From DATGPD01 sp031423015 (GTDB taxonomy: Bacteria > Planctomycetota > UBA1135 > UBA2386): 64,000 nucleotides of DNA. Below the pieces are notes generated by a model. That model did not search any database and was not told the origin of the DNA. It worked only from the letters and a program-made list of their open reading frames with translations. Both the position numbers and the translations under genes were made by a program. Below are positions 6,948 to 16,143 of this stretch, in pieces. The DNA lies in the NCBI GenBank assembly GCA_031423015.1, contig JANPER010000028.1, positions 1 through 64,000 of the forward strand, given 5' to 3'. Position 1 is the stretch's first letter. Each line of letters opens with the position of its first letter.

Positions 6948-9131
6948 GTGTCCGATTTGCCCGCGCACGCCCTTATCGATCTCGCCCGTTCGCAACAGTT
7001 CGAAGAGCTCGAGAGAGCTTGGGAAAAATCGACTGCCACGCCCGAGCCGGTAACGGCCTACTGCGGCGCGATCGACGCCTTGTGCGACGCCGACATGACG
7101 TCGCGCGCGCTAGGCCTGGCCGCCAGCATGATCGAGGCGCTCGTCAAGAGCGACCGCCCGGGCGAAGCGCGCGAGCTGGCCGCAACCACGGTGCGCCGCG
7201 GAGCGCACAACGAGTCGCTGGCCAAGCGCCTGCTCGAACTCAACGAGCAGGTCTTTGCGCAGGAAGCCTGGTTCCCCCTGTTCAAGGAGCGGTCGCGCTT
7301 GGGCAGCAACATGTCCGCGGGCACCTTCGAGGCGTTCGAGACCCTGGTGCGCTTCACCAAGGGGAACGTGATCTTCCACCGTGGGGGTTGGGGCGAGGCT
7401 GTGGTCGAGAAGGTCGACCCCGAGCGCGCGGAGGTCGCCGTTCGCTTCGCCAGCGGACGCACGATGGACCTGCCGCTCGACACCGTACTCGACAGCTTCA
7501 AACCACTCGACCCGGACGACCTGCGCACCATGAAGCTGGTGGCGCTCGACAAGCTGCAACGATTGGTGGAGGACAAGCCGTCGCTGCTGATTCGCAAAGC
7601 CGCCAGAGTGCTGCGCGGCAAGATCACGAGCCTCCAACTGAAAGAGGCGCTGTCGCCCAGCATCGTGCCGACCAGCAAGTGGAGCGCGTTCTGGAAGCGC
7701 GCGCGCGCTGAGGCGACCGTCGACCCGTGGCTGCAGATCGAAGGCAGCGCCTCGCGGCCGACCTTCGTGCTGCGCAAGCAACCCTTGAGCCTCATGGACG
7801 AGGCGAAGCGCGCGATGAGCTTTGCCGACGACCTCGGCAACGCGCTCAGCATCTGTCGCGAGCACCTGGCGCGCTGCGAAGACGGCGGCGCCCGGCAATC
7901 GCTGCTGGAGCTGGCGCAAGAACGCGTCGCCAACGCCCTACGCAATCCCAAGGGCATCTCGCCGTCTCATATCCTCGACGGCCTGCTGCTGCTCGAAGCC
8001 AACGGCCGCGAGCTGCCCGGCAATACTGCAGCCGGCGAACTGCGCAATCTGATGCACGACGAGTCGGGCGCCGTGCACCCCGAGCGCCTCGATCAGCTCG
8101 TCGCCGGGCCGCAAGCGATCGGCCTGATCGATCAGGCACTGGGACCGATGTGGGCGCAGATCGCGATCGACCACTTCACGCGCTTCCCGAACAGCGTGAT
8201 CGAGACCGTGGTCGACCTGCTCGAGCAGGGCGGCCATGCCGTGCGCCTACTGCCGCTGTGGGATCAGGTCGCGCCCTATCCTCGCCGCTACCCCGCGGTG
8301 ATCTACTTGTTGGGCCGGCTCTATGCGTCCGGCGTGTTTGACAAGGAACCGAGCCGGCCGAGCGAGATCGCGGTCGCGCGCGTGCTCTTGCACCTCGGGC
8401 GCGTGCTCTCGGCCGACAAACGCGGCAACGTCGAGTTGGGCCGTTTGCTGGGGCGCGCCACCAGCCTGCTCGCCGGCAAGAAGTCTTTCCTCGCGCGTGT
8501 CCTCGAACACGTCGACCGCGACCACATGCGCGAATATGTGGGAATCACCGAGCGCGGCGGCGAGGACTTCCCGCTCGAAATCAGCGCGCTGGTCGGGCGC
8601 GCCGTGCTCAAGCGTTTCCCGGATCTCGGCGAAGCCCCGAAGCGGCCATTCTGGGAAGAGGAGTTCGTCTACGTCACGGCAGCTGGGCTGGCGCGGCAGC
8701 GCGAGGAGTATCGCAAGCTCGTGGACGAGAAGATCCCCGCCAACTCGCAATCGATCGGCGCCGCGGCTTCGCTCGGCGATCTGAGCGAGAACAGCGAGTG
8801 GGAGTCGGCGATGGAGGAGCAACGCAACCTCACGACCCGCGCCACAGAGATGGACGGCGATCTGCGCAAGGCGCGCCTGATCGAGGATCAAGACGTGCCC
8901 GACGACGTGGTCGCCCCGGGCACCTGCGTCACGTTCTCGACCATGGACGGCCGCGAACAACAATCCTGGCGCGTGCTCGGTCCATGGGACGCCATCGACG
9001 ACGACATCGTCAGCTACCGCGCTCCGCTGGCGCAGGACCTGCTGGGCAAGCGCGTCGGCGACCACGCGACCGCCCAGGGACCACAAGGACCGCGGCAAGT
9101 TCGCATCGACACGATCGCGAAGATCGTGTGA
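6948..9131 (+). CDS. GreA/GreB-domain transcription factor with long N-terminal helical region
   Basis: 727 residues from the GTG at 6948 (a TTG at 6897 would add 17 residues). The last 145 residues are a complete Gre factor: a coiled coil with GDLSENSEWESAMEEQRNL (GreA has GDLSENAEY..AKEEQ, carrying the acidic tip residues that act in the RNA-polymerase secondary channel) followed by the FKBP-like C-terminal domain (ISYRAPLAQDLLGKRVGDHA-type). The first about 575 residues are helical, with a small Tudor/SH3-like patch near residues 140-185 (GNVIFHRGGWGEAVVEKVD). Known Gre factors are about 160 residues, so this is a large fusion. It probably rescues backtracked polymerase; the N-terminal part may tether it to another partner. 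It overlaps the next gene by 4 nt. Confidence 0.85.
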   Translation: MSDLPAHALIDLARSQQFEELERAWEKSTATPEPVTAYCGAIDALCDADMTSRALGLAASMIEALVKSDRPGEARELAATTVRRGAHNESLAKRLLELNEQVFAQEAWFPLFKERSRLGSNMSAGTFEAFETLVRFTKGNVIFHRGGWGEAVVEKVDPERAEVAVRFASGRTMDLPLDTVLDSFKPLDPDDLRTMKLVALDKLQRLVEDKPSLLIRKAARVLRGKITSLQLKEALSPSIVPTSKWSAFWKRARAEATVDPWLQIEGSASRPTFVLRKQPLSLMDEAKRAMSFADDLGNALSICREHLARCEDGGARQSLLELAQERVANALRNPKGISPSHILDGLLLLEANGRELPGNTAAGELRNLMHDESGAVHPERLDQLVAGPQAIGLIDQALGPMWAQIAIDHFTRFPNSVIETVVDLLEQGGHAVRLLPLWDQVAPYPRRYPAVIYLLGRLYASGVFDKEPSRPSEIAVARVLLHLGRVLSADKRGNVELGRLLGRATSLLAGKKSFLARVLEHVDRDHMREYVGITERGGEDFPLEISALVGRAVLKRFPDLGEAPKRPFWEEEFVYVTAAGLARQREEYRKLVDEKIPANSQSIGAAASLGDLSENSEWESAMEEQRNLTTRATEMDGDLRKARLIEDQDVPDDVVAPGTCVTFSTMDGREQQSWRVLGPWDAIDDDIVSYRAPLAQDLLGKRVGDHATAQGPQGPRQVRIDTIAKIV

Positions 9132-9886
9132 ACGACAGCACGCGACCGGCGCCCAGGACATCTGACGCGCCCCGTGTGCTGCACTTGCGATCGGCGGACG
9201 GCACCGAACTCGCCGCCGACGAGCTGGGGGGTCGCGCGCCGGCCCTGCTCTTCTTGCACGGGCTGGCTTCGAAGCGCATCGGCGAGAAGAGCACGTCACT
9301 CTTGGAGTTTGCGCGCCGCCAGAACCAACGACTGCTCCGGCTCGACTTCCGCGGCCATGGCCAGTCAGCCGGCAAGCTCGAAGACTTGGCCCTGAGCGAT
9401 TTGATCGCCGATGCGCGCACTGGCCTCGACCACCTCGGGCGCGCGATCGTAGTGGGCTCCTCGCTGGGCGGGCTGGTGGGCGCGTGGCTCGCGGCAACCG
9501 AGCCCCAACGCGTTCTCGGTCTGGTGCTGATCGCACCGGCGTTCGGGTTCTTGCGTCGGATGGCAGCGCGGCCACGCGTCAACGGCCGCGTCTTGATCGA
9601 GAGCCCGTGGGTGCGCGTCGAGCTGAAGGAGCGCGTGCTCGATGACGCGCAAGCGTGGCCGGAGCGCGAACTGGGCAAACGCCTCACCGTGCCCGTCCTC
9701 TTGGTGCACGGCGCGTGCGACGACGTGGTGCCGGTCGCGGACAGCGAGCACGTATTCGCCAGCATCCCGCACGCCCATAAAGAACTCTGGGTCGTGCCCG
9801 ACGGCGACCATCGCCTGGCGGCACACATCGAACTGGTGTGGCCCATGATGACCCGCCTCGTGGTCGACGCTGCGCCGCGGCATTAG
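9128..9886 (+). CDS. Alpha/beta hydrolase
   Basis: 252 residues, GTG start at 9128 inside a GTGA overlap with the Gre fusion, indicating translational coupling. The oxyanion motif is LFLHGLASKR, the nucleophile elbow VGSSLGGL (Ser), the acid HGACDDVVP (Asp) and the catalytic His PDGDHRL, all in the usual order for small serine hydrolases (esterase/acyl hydrolase size about 250). Substrate unknown. It is intact. A partial copy of its 3' end recurs at 16879-16934, directly before a racemase-like gene, while the first bases of that racemase-like gene recur here just after the hydrolase stop; the two genes were probably neighbours before a 7-kb block came between them. Confidence 0.8.
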   Translation: MNDSTRPAPRTSDAPRVLHLRSADGTELAADELGGRAPALLFLHGLASKRIGEKSTSLLEFARRQNQRLLRLDFRGHGQSAGKLEDLALSDLIADARTGLDHLGRAIVVGSSLGGLVGAWLAATEPQRVLGLVLIAPAFGFLRRMAARPRVNGRVLIESPWVRVELKERVLDDAQAWPERELGKRLTVPVLLVHGACDDVVPVADSEHVFASIPHAHKELWVVPDGDHRLAAHIELVWPMMTRLVVDAAPRH

Positions 9887-9950
9887 CGCGTGTGGCATGA
9901 TGCGGCGATGAACGCTGCCGACGTCGGCCTCTTCCAGACCCCGTGGCCTG
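9831..9950. repeat. Left direct repeat flanking a 7-kb cassette
   Basis: It contains the last codons of the hydrolase, its stop, the 20-nt spacer with TGTGGCATGATGCGGCG, and the first codons of the racemase-like gene (ATGAACGCTGCCGAC) followed by a 9-nt internal deletion relative to the other copy. It matches 16879-17002 at roughly nine of ten positions over the first 98 nt. The racemase start here has no continuing reading frame, so it is a remnant. Confidence 0.85.
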
Positions 9951-9983
9951 GCCGCCAACCAACCCGCCGCACATCATCGCGGG

Positions 9984-11312
9984 TCACCTGCCTCTGAGCA
10001 TCTGCAGCGCTACTTGCCGATTCGTGGTTGCGTTCGAGTTGCCGGGATTGATCGCGAGGGCCAGGTCGGCGGCTGCGAGCGCCGCCTCGGGGCGGTCGAG
10101 CTTGCACAACACGCAAGCGCGATCCGCGTGAACGTTGGCAAGGGTCGGGCCAGAGAGCGTGCCCCAACGCACGTTCAGAGTCAGCGCCTGGTCGCAAGCG
10201 GCGAGTGCTCTTTGGGCGTCGCCCATCTGGTAATGGAGCTTGGCCAGGTTGGCGTACACGTCGGCGTCTTGCGGCCATTGCTGGATCGATGTCTCAAAGG
10301 CCGCTAGCGCCTCGCGGCTCTGGCCGCTCGATGAGAAGGCAATCGCGCGGAGGAAGTGGCCCTGCGCGAGAGTGGGCTGCAGTTTGATGGCCCCGTCGAG
10401 GACAGCAACCGCTTGAGCGAACCGGCCCATGTGGATCAGCGCCTCCGCCTGACTGATGCGGGCGAGGATGAGGTTCGGACATTGGTTGAGTGCTCGCGAC
10501 GCCAGCGCCAGTTGGCGATCGTGATTACCCAGGTCACCGTGACAAGCGGCTGCCGAGGCCAGAGCTCCGCAATGGCCAGGGTTCAGCCGCAGCACCGCGG
10601 TGTAAGTCTCGAGCGCCTGCACCGGAAACCCAGCGCGTTTCTCCATGCTCGCCCGCAGCATCAACCGGGGGAGCGGCGCGCGGTCGCGCTTGGCAACCCG
10701 GTCGAGTTCACGCCAGAATCCGGTTGCGTCGCTCTGCAGCGCCAAGCGCAGCGTGTGGTGGAGTTGCAGCTCCTGGTCGTCGGGAGAAGCCTGCAAAGCG
10801 CGCTCGATCGCCGCGGCGAACTCGTCCTGGCGCGCCAGGCCGGCGAGCGCGTGCGCCCGCGCCGACAAAGCATCCGGGCTGCCTGGGTTCGATAGAAGCG
10901 CTTCGTCGGCAAGCTCGAGCGCTCGAGTAAGGCAATCGAACATGCGCTGCTCCTGGAGCGTCTGTGCGCACGCGTCAGCCTCGAGAAGCAGTAGGCTCAC
11001 CTTCGCAGACATTGCAGGCCCGATCGCCGCCAACTGTCGCAGGACCTCGTCTCCCTTGGTGTCGCTCAAGAGCTTGCGCATCTCGGCCTCGAACGCCAAG
11101 GGGTCGCCTGGAATGCTCTTGGCCGGCGGATCCTGACGGGACTCGCGGCCGGCGTCGACGGCAGCAGCGCGACGCCTGACCTGCGACTCGGGGTCTCCGA
11201 CAGATCCTGTCGCCGCCCGGGGCTGCGGTGGCTCGGACGCGTTCCTGCCGGTCATGGACCCGCAGGCCGTCGCAACAATGGCCACCATCGACATCGAATA
11301 AGTTCTCATCAT
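9984..11312 (-). CDS. TPR-repeat lipoprotein
   Basis: 442 residues from the first of two adjacent ATGs (11312 and 11309; AAGGA lies 2 and 5 nt upstream, so either may be used). The N-terminus MMRTYSMSMVAIVATACGS looks like a lipoprotein signal with a loose lipobox ending at Cys-17. Residues about 40-80 are a polar linker; from about 110 to the end there are at least eight tetratricopeptide units, for example AVAVLDGAIKLQPTLAQGHF and ALAAFETSIQQWPQDADVYA. TPRs mediate protein contacts. It is divergent from the kinase at 11443 and carries the cassette's 32-bp upstream motif at 11363-11394, so it may be co-regulated with the FN3 and LamG genes. Confidence 0.8.
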   Translation of the reverse strand: MMRTYSMSMVAIVATACGSMTGRNASEPPQPRAATGSVGDPESQVRRRAAAVDAGRESRQDPPAKSIPGDPLAFEAEMRKLLSDTKGDEVLRQLAAIGPAMSAKVSLLLLEADACAQTLQEQRMFDCLTRALELADEALLSNPGSPDALSARAHALAGLARQDEFAAAIERALQASPDDQELQLHHTLRLALQSDATGFWRELDRVAKRDRAPLPRLMLRASMEKRAGFPVQALETYTAVLRLNPGHCGALASAAACHGDLGNHDRQLALASRALNQCPNLILARISQAEALIHMGRFAQAVAVLDGAIKLQPTLAQGHFLRAIAFSSSGQSREALAAFETSIQQWPQDADVYANLAKLHYQMGDAQRALAACDQALTLNVRWGTLSGPTLANVHADRACVLCKLDRPEAALAAADLALAINPGNSNATTNRQVALQMLRGR

Positions 11313-11362
11313 GTTCCTTGCCAGTGGGGGTTCAATCGCCGCCGTGCTGCCGGCCGGCGCGC

Positions 11363-11394
11363 CAATACGCGCGCGCGAAGCCACCGATCCCTCA
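11363..11394 (-). promoter_or_regulatory. Shared cassette motif, copy 1 (TGAGGGA-N15-GCGCGYNTTG)
   Basis: On the minus strand it reads TGAGGGA, 15 nt, GCGCG, T, A, TTG, and ends 50 nt before the TPR gene's first ATG. The same blocks with identical spacing occur at 14654-14685 and 16111-16142, upstream of the two other minus-strand genes of the cassette. It may be a promoter or operator used by the cassette's ECF sigma factor; that link is inference. Confidence 0.5.
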
Positions 11395-11442
11395 CGCCCC
11401 GCGGCGCTTTGTTAGCAGCCACGGCCAGCAGAGAATGCCCAC

Positions 11443-14202
11443 ATGACGAGCCCGCGATTCGCACGCCTCCAGGAGATCTTCGCCGATGCCATGGCGATGC
11501 CGGAGCCGGAACGCGGAGCGTTCGTGCGGCAGGCGTGCGGCGACGACGACGAACTGCTGAAGGAAGTGGCGGCAATGCTCGCCGTCTCAGCGTTGCCAAG
11601 TGAGGACCTGTTGCCGTGTGCGGCGCCGAACCAGAGAGCCACCGCCCCAACAGTCATTCTCCCGCGACCCCCGGCGCGTCCTGACCGCTATGTCGTCGAA
11701 CGCGAACTTGGTCGCGGTGGGATGGGACGCGTCTACTTGGTTCACGATCGGGAGCTGCCTCGGCCCCTCGCGCTGAAGGTAACGACCGCCGACGGCCTCG
11801 ACGGCGCGAAGACGCTGGCCCGCTTCCTCGCCGAAGCCAGAATCATGGCGAGCCTGAACCACCCTGGCGTCGTGCCAGTGCACGACCTCGGCCATGACCA
11901 GGATGGCCAACCCTTCTTCACGATGCGCTGCGTGGCCGGAGCGACCGCACGGCAGGTATTCGCCAAGGTGCGCGGCGCCAAGGACGGTTGGACCCTTACC
12001 AAGGCCATCGATGTGCTGCAGAAGGTGTGCGACACGATGGCCTACGTGCACCAGCAGGGCATCGTGCATCGAGACCTCAAGACCGACAACGTGATGGTCG
12101 GCGAGTTCGGCGAGGTCTACGTGATGGACTGGGGTGTCGCGAAGGTGCTGAACAGGAACGATGCCGAGACATCGAAAGACCTGGCGGTCACCACATCGAT
12201 TGGCGACGACCCACTGACCGGCCAGGGTGGAGTCCTGGGCACGCCGCAGTTCATGTCGCCTGAGCAGGCTGCAGGTCGGATCGGGGACTTGGACGCCCGA
12301 TGCGATGTCTACGCCGTCGGCGGGATGCTGTACGAGCTCCTGGCGGGTGTCGCGCCGTACTGCGATACGCCAGCGCCGCGCACAGCCGCTGCGATCGTGA
12401 TCGCGGTGAACGCAGGTCCACCGACAATGGTCGAGCACCTGGCCCCTGGCGCGCCGGGCGAACTGGTGTCGATCTGCCGCAAAGCGATGGCGCGGCAGCC
12501 GGCGGACCGCTACCCGACGATGTCGGGCTTGGCCGCAGATCTCCGCGCGTTCCTCGAGCAACGCGTCGTACGTGCCTACGAGCGTGGCGCAATGGCAGAG
12601 CTCAAGAAGTGGGTTGCGCGCAACAAGGCACTGGCGGTCAGCATTGCAGCGCTGGTTCTGCTGTCGATCGGCAGCGCCTTCGTTCTGATCGCTCAGCGGG
12701 ACCAGGCACAGCAACGCGGGCTATCCCGCTCGCACGTTGAAGCCGCCCACCTGGCCATGCGAAGCGGCGCATGGCGCGCAACCCTGGCAGCACTGGACCG
12801 TGCCCGTGCGGCAGGTCAAGCTGACGAAGTCGATCTCCGCCTCGACGCAGCGGAAGCGCATCTCGGACTGCTCGAGGTGAAAGCAGCGTGCAGAGAACTC
12901 GAGACGCTAGAGGCACGCTTCGACGTGAGCGCGCGACTGGGGCGCTTGCTGTTGTTGAAGGGCCACGCCACACCCGAGCGAGTCGGACAACCGAATCGGG
13001 CACGCGAGCTTTTTCGTAGGGCCCTGGAGCTGGAGCTGGAGCCTGCGGACGAGGCTTTCTCTCGCGGGGTCTTGGCAGGCAGTAGCGAGGAATCTCTGCA
13101 ACACTTCGAGTCCGCACTCCGGTTGCGGCCCTTCCACGTCGGAGCCTTCCAACGGCGCCTGTCGTTGCTGCTCTCTTTGGGCCGCTTCGGCGAAGTCGAG
13201 GAGCAGGTCCGACTTGCCCGTCTGTCCTCACCCAGGGACCCCATGTCGAGCGCCGCACTCCTGTTGGTTCGCGTTGGCGAGGGGCGGTTCGCGGCGGCCC
13301 GCGATGCTATTGCCGAGGTCGTCGACCTGGTCGGCGAAGAGGTTCGTTCTCCGCTCACGGCGCTTGTCGACCGCGCCGGCTACGTCGCTGCGATTCCTGC
13401 GGAACGGGCTTCAGACAGCTTCGAGGATTGGGCACCCGAGATCATTGCCTTCTGGACGGATCCCTTGGGGGATGGCCTGCCGATCCTGTCGCCGGCGTGT
13501 TACTCCGCGAAGGAGGCGTATGAGACGGCCATATCAGTGGCGCAATCTTCGGGCGTGGTCGCGAAGGCGCTCGGTATCTCGAAGCTGGCGATCGACCCCA
13601 AGCAGTCGATGACGATGCTGGCCGATGCCTCCAGCAAGCATGGCGAGTCTGGGCTGCGCTTGTTCTTCTGCATCGCACTCGTGAACCAAACTCTCGCGCC
13701 AGGTGAAGTGCAGTCGGACAAGATCCGCCGCTGCATGCCGTTCTTCGAGAAGGGCACCGCAGAATCGACCCTTCTCTTTGGCGTACGGCGCTTGTCGCGC
13801 CATCTGTTCTTGCGCTGCGCGCACGATCTGGCCGTGCATGCAATGGACGAAGACGCTCGGGCTAGGTTACTGACGCATGCAGCATCTCTGCAAGCAGCCG
13901 ACTTGCAGTGGCAGGAGGTCGTGCTGTTCGGCAAGGCGCTCGACAAGATCGGTGGCCAAGATGTTGCGCTGGATCTCGCGATCAAGTGGTTACGTGCGCA
14001 CCCGGATGACGACGATGCGCGGGCCGAGCTTGCCCGCCGCTGGACGCTCGCCGGAGCACCCGAGCGCGGCTACACGATCGCGGCTGAAATCCTGAGTCGA
14101 AACCCCAACCACCAGGGTGCCAAAGAGAGCCGCGAATTCTCGTTGGCACGCTGGAAGGAGTTTGTCGAGCGCGCACCTTCGGCGATACCGACGGGGAAGT
14201 AG
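11443..14202 (+). CDS. Membrane-anchored Ser/Thr protein kinase with TPR-like C-terminal region
   Basis: 919 residues. Residues 1-60 resemble the short helical leader found on planctomycete kinases. The kinase domain (about 80-375) has P-loop GRGGMGRVYLV, catalytic Lys in LALKVTT, HRDLKTDNVMV (Asp near residue 211), DWG in place of DFG (a common variant in PknB-like kinases) and GTPQFMSPEQ. One membrane helix lies at about 396-418. The remaining 500 residues are helical TPR-like units, probably extracytoplasmic, that may sense or bind a partner. All catalytic residues are present, so it should be active. It is divergent from the TPR lipoprotein (130-bp shared region) and in the same cassette as an ECF sigma factor; kinase control of that sigma factor is plausible but unproven. 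Confidence 0.9.
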   Translation: MTSPRFARLQEIFADAMAMPEPERGAFVRQACGDDDELLKEVAAMLAVSALPSEDLLPCAAPNQRATAPTVILPRPPARPDRYVVERELGRGGMGRVYLVHDRELPRPLALKVTTADGLDGAKTLARFLAEARIMASLNHPGVVPVHDLGHDQDGQPFFTMRCVAGATARQVFAKVRGAKDGWTLTKAIDVLQKVCDTMAYVHQQGIVHRDLKTDNVMVGEFGEVYVMDWGVAKVLNRNDAETSKDLAVTTSIGDDPLTGQGGVLGTPQFMSPEQAAGRIGDLDARCDVYAVGGMLYELLAGVAPYCDTPAPRTAAAIVIAVNAGPPTMVEHLAPGAPGELVSICRKAMARQPADRYPTMSGLAADLRAFLEQRVVRAYERGAMAELKKWVARNKALAVSIAALVLLSIGSAFVLIAQRDQAQQRGLSRSHVEAAHLAMRSGAWRATLAALDRARAAGQADEVDLRLDAAEAHLGLLEVKAACRELETLEARFDVSARLGRLLLLKGHATPERVGQPNRARELFRRALELELEPADEAFSRGVLAGSSEESLQHFESALRLRPFHVGAFQRRLSLLLSLGRFGEVEEQVRLARLSSPRDPMSSAALLLVRVGEGRFAAARDAIAEVVDLVGEEVRSPLTALVDRAGYVAAIPAERASDSFEDWAPEIIAFWTDPLGDGLPILSPACYSAKEAYETAISVAQSSGVVAKALGISKLAIDPKQSMTMLADASSKHGESGLRLFFCIALVNQTLAPGEVQSDKIRRCMPFFEKGTAESTLLFGVRRLSRHLFLRCAHDLAVHAMDEDARARLLTHAASLQAADLQWQEVVLFGKALDKIGGQDVALDLAIKWLRAHPDDDDARAELARRWTLAGAPERGYTIAAEILSRNPNHQGAKESREFSLARWKEFVERAPSAIPTGK

Positions 14203-14219
14203 GGTTGCCTGCCTCGACG

Positions 14220-14597
14220 TCAGTGCATGTCGCGACGGATGATCTCCTCCGTAGGCAACGAGTAGCGAGAGGTAGCCCTGTCGTATGCCCGGATCCAAAA
14301 CTTGAACGTCCCGGTCGTGGTCTGCGGCGTGTCGTAGGTAAACCGGCCGGTGTTCTCTTGGTTTCTTGGAAAGCCCGAGACTGTCTCCCACGTGCCGTTC
14401 GGCAGCTTCTTCTGGATGTGAATCCGGACGTGGCTCGCGCTGGAAGACCAGCTCAATCTGGCCTTGTCACGACCATCGACGGCTTCAACCCTGAAGTTCG
14501 CCGGAATTGGCACCGTGTCGAACCCAGCTGAGATACCAATGCAAGCAACGAGAAGAGGGACTGCGAGACGGGCAACGATCGAAGACGCGAAACTCAT
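14220..14597 (-). CDS. Small secreted fibronectin-III-like protein
   Basis: 125 residues, ATG at 14597 with a strong ribosome site (AGGAG, 6 nt upstream). Residues 1-25 are a signal peptide (LAVPLLVACIGISAG). Residues 30-120 form one immunoglobulin-like FN3 domain: IPANFRVEAVDGRDKARLSW, then VRIHIQKKLPNGTWETV, and FKFWIRAYDRATSRYSLP. It lacks cysteines after the signal. The gene lies tail-to-tail with the kinase and carries motif copy 2 upstream. Likely an exported adhesion or binding protein. Confidence 0.7.
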   Translation of the reverse strand: MSFASSIVARLAVPLLVACIGISAGFDTVPIPANFRVEAVDGRDKARLSWSSSASHVRIHIQKKLPNGTWETVSGFPRNQENTGRFTYDTPQTTTGTFKFWIRAYDRATSRYSLPTEEIIRRDMH

Positions 14598-14645
14598 TTT
14601 GACTCCTGTCTTGGTCTAACTTTTTGCACTCAGGAACGTCCGAGT

Positions 14646-14685
14646 GAACACCACAAGACGCGCAGGGACTCGGATCTGTCCCTCA
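14646..14685 (-). promoter_or_regulatory. Shared cassette motif, copy 2 (extended 40-bp repeat)
   Basis: The core 14654-14685 fits TGAGGGA-N15-GCGCGYNTTG and the similarity to copy 3 continues through GTGGTGTTC to 14646. It sits 49-88 nt before the FN3 gene's ATG. The rest of the 320-bp gap 14598-14917 shows no gene that I can support. Confidence 0.55.
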
Positions 14686-14917
14686 GGAATGTGCGCGCGC
14701 CGATGCACGCCGCGAAGTGGGACAGGGCGACGACCACCGGCGGCTGACTCGGCACCCTCCGGAGGTGTCGCCCGGACAGCGACGCTCGGTACAGTCGAGT
14801 CAGTGGTCCGCGCCAGCCGCCATGGTTGGCCTCGACCTGCCGCAAGGCCATGGCACCCGATCAGCCGGTCCGCTGCGCGGCCACGGCCAATGCGCTGACG
14901 ATCGATCGTCAGTTCGA

Positions 14918-16039
14918 CTACGAGCGCGCGGAGATCGCGCCGGAGAAGGCAAAGCCCTGTGTCGCCAACGGGTCGACCACCACACTCTGCGCAGCGAATT
15001 CGATCCCCGGAGGGATCGAAGGCACATTGAGCGGCAGCGAAACCTGGACAGTGCCAGACGGGCTGGTGCTGACGACGATGGTGGCCAGGATCGGAACGGG
15101 CTTCAACACACCGCCGAACAGCGATACTGGCGTCAAGGGCACGCCAGGATGCGACAACACCAGCACAGCAAGGCTAGCAGGCCGAGCGCTGATCAGATCA
15201 AACACGAGAGTGGCTCCCGACTGCAGCAGCCCGCTTCCGCGTAGAACTGGCTGCCCAGACGTTCCTGGCAACCCGCAGCCAAGGATGCTCCATGGACAGC
15301 CCAGCGGCGCTGACGTTGGCACGTACGTCGGGTCGCCGGCGTCTGGACTCGGCGAGCTTCCCAGGTACGCATGCCGCCCGTTTCCGGACGAGTCCAGCAC
15401 CGTCTGGCCTGAGCCTTCATCGAAGCGGTAGTAGGCGAAGAGACCCGGTTGTGGAGACAACGTCGCGCTCATGTTCGCTCGGATGTCCGCTTCGGTCCGG
15501 ACCACGCTCCAAATGCGAATCTCGTCGAGCAGGCCGGCCATGTGCTCGTCGGCGCCAGGGAAGTTGTTGCCAAGGGCCATGTGGCTCCCGCCAGGGAGCA
15601 CGGGTAGGTTCCAGCTTGCCTGGTACTCCAAGAGTCCGTCGACGAACATCCTGACAACGGCCCCATCGTAGGAGACAGCGAAATGCCGCCATGAGTCGTG
15701 GAGCAAGCGTGTTTGGAACCCGGAGTAGCGAAGCCCGCTGCGTCCCCAATTGATCTGGCACTGGATCCCCGGTGAGGTCGTACCGGACGTACTTCCCACT
15801 GCGATCTCCCAGGATGCCGCGTTCTCAGACCCCCAAGCGTACAAACCTCCCCACCGGCCCGATGAGAAGCTCGCTGGCAGCTTGCACCATCCCTCGATCG
15901 TGAAAACCGACATGTCGAAGTTCGAGGTGGAGATCACCTGGTCGTTGACACCGTCGAAGTCAAGGGCGTAGCCGCAGGGTGGTTGGGATGCGAGGCCGGT
16001 CGCTGCCGCAAGAAAGGAGAGAAGGAACTGGTGCTTCAT
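14918..16039 (-). CDS. Secreted LamG/concanavalin-like domain protein
   Basis: 373 residues from the ATG at 16039 (signal peptide MKHQFLLSFLAAATGLAS). Residues about 25-225 are a LamG/concanavalin A-like lectin fold: ALDFDGVNDQVI, FTIEGWCKL, WRHFAVSYDGAVVRMFVDG, GLLDEIRIWSVVRTEADI and FAYYRFDEGSG are the usual landmarks. Residues about 255-373 form the C-terminal beta domain that recurs in the secreted proteins of this window (CGLPGTSGQPVLRGSG, then VQVSLPLNVPSIPPG). Probably a carbohydrate- or surface-binding exported protein. Motif copy 3 lies 71 nt upstream, and an ECF sigma gene diverges from the same 238-bp region. Confidence 0.8.
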   Translation of the reverse strand: MKHQFLLSFLAAATGLASQPPCGYALDFDGVNDQVISTSNFDMSVFTIEGWCKLPASFSSGRWGGLYAWGSENAASWEIAVGSTSGTTSPGIQCQINWGRSGLRYSGFQTRLLHDSWRHFAVSYDGAVVRMFVDGLLEYQASWNLPVLPGGSHMALGNNFPGADEHMAGLLDEIRIWSVVRTEADIRANMSATLSPQPGLFAYYRFDEGSGQTVLDSSGNGRHAYLGSSPSPDAGDPTYVPTSAPLGCPWSILGCGLPGTSGQPVLRGSGLLQSGATLVFDLISARPASLAVLVLSHPGVPLTPVSLFGGVLKPVPILATIVVSTSPSGTVQVSLPLNVPSIPPGIEFAAQSVVVDPLATQGFAFSGAISARS

Positions 16040-16102
16040 GTGATGATCCGTCAAGAGGTGATTGGGTGGTCTCGACCCTCTGGTAGCGTCGAGAACATTC
16101 GC

Positions 16103-16143
16103 GAACACCACAAGGCGCGCAGGAAACCGGGTCGGTCCCTCAC
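16103..16143 (-). promoter_or_regulatory. Shared cassette motif, copy 3 (extended 41-bp repeat)
   Basis: The core 16111-16142 fits TGAGGGA-N15-GCGCGYNTTG; with copy 2 it shares a further CTTGTGGTGTTC. It lies 64-104 nt before the LamG gene's ATG, in the region shared with the divergent ECF sigma gene. Confidence 0.55.

Noticed and set aside
8247..9575. Minus-strand frame of 442 codons across the Gre fusion and hydrolase
   Set aside because: Antisense shadow with no recognisable domain; both genes beneath it have clear motifs.
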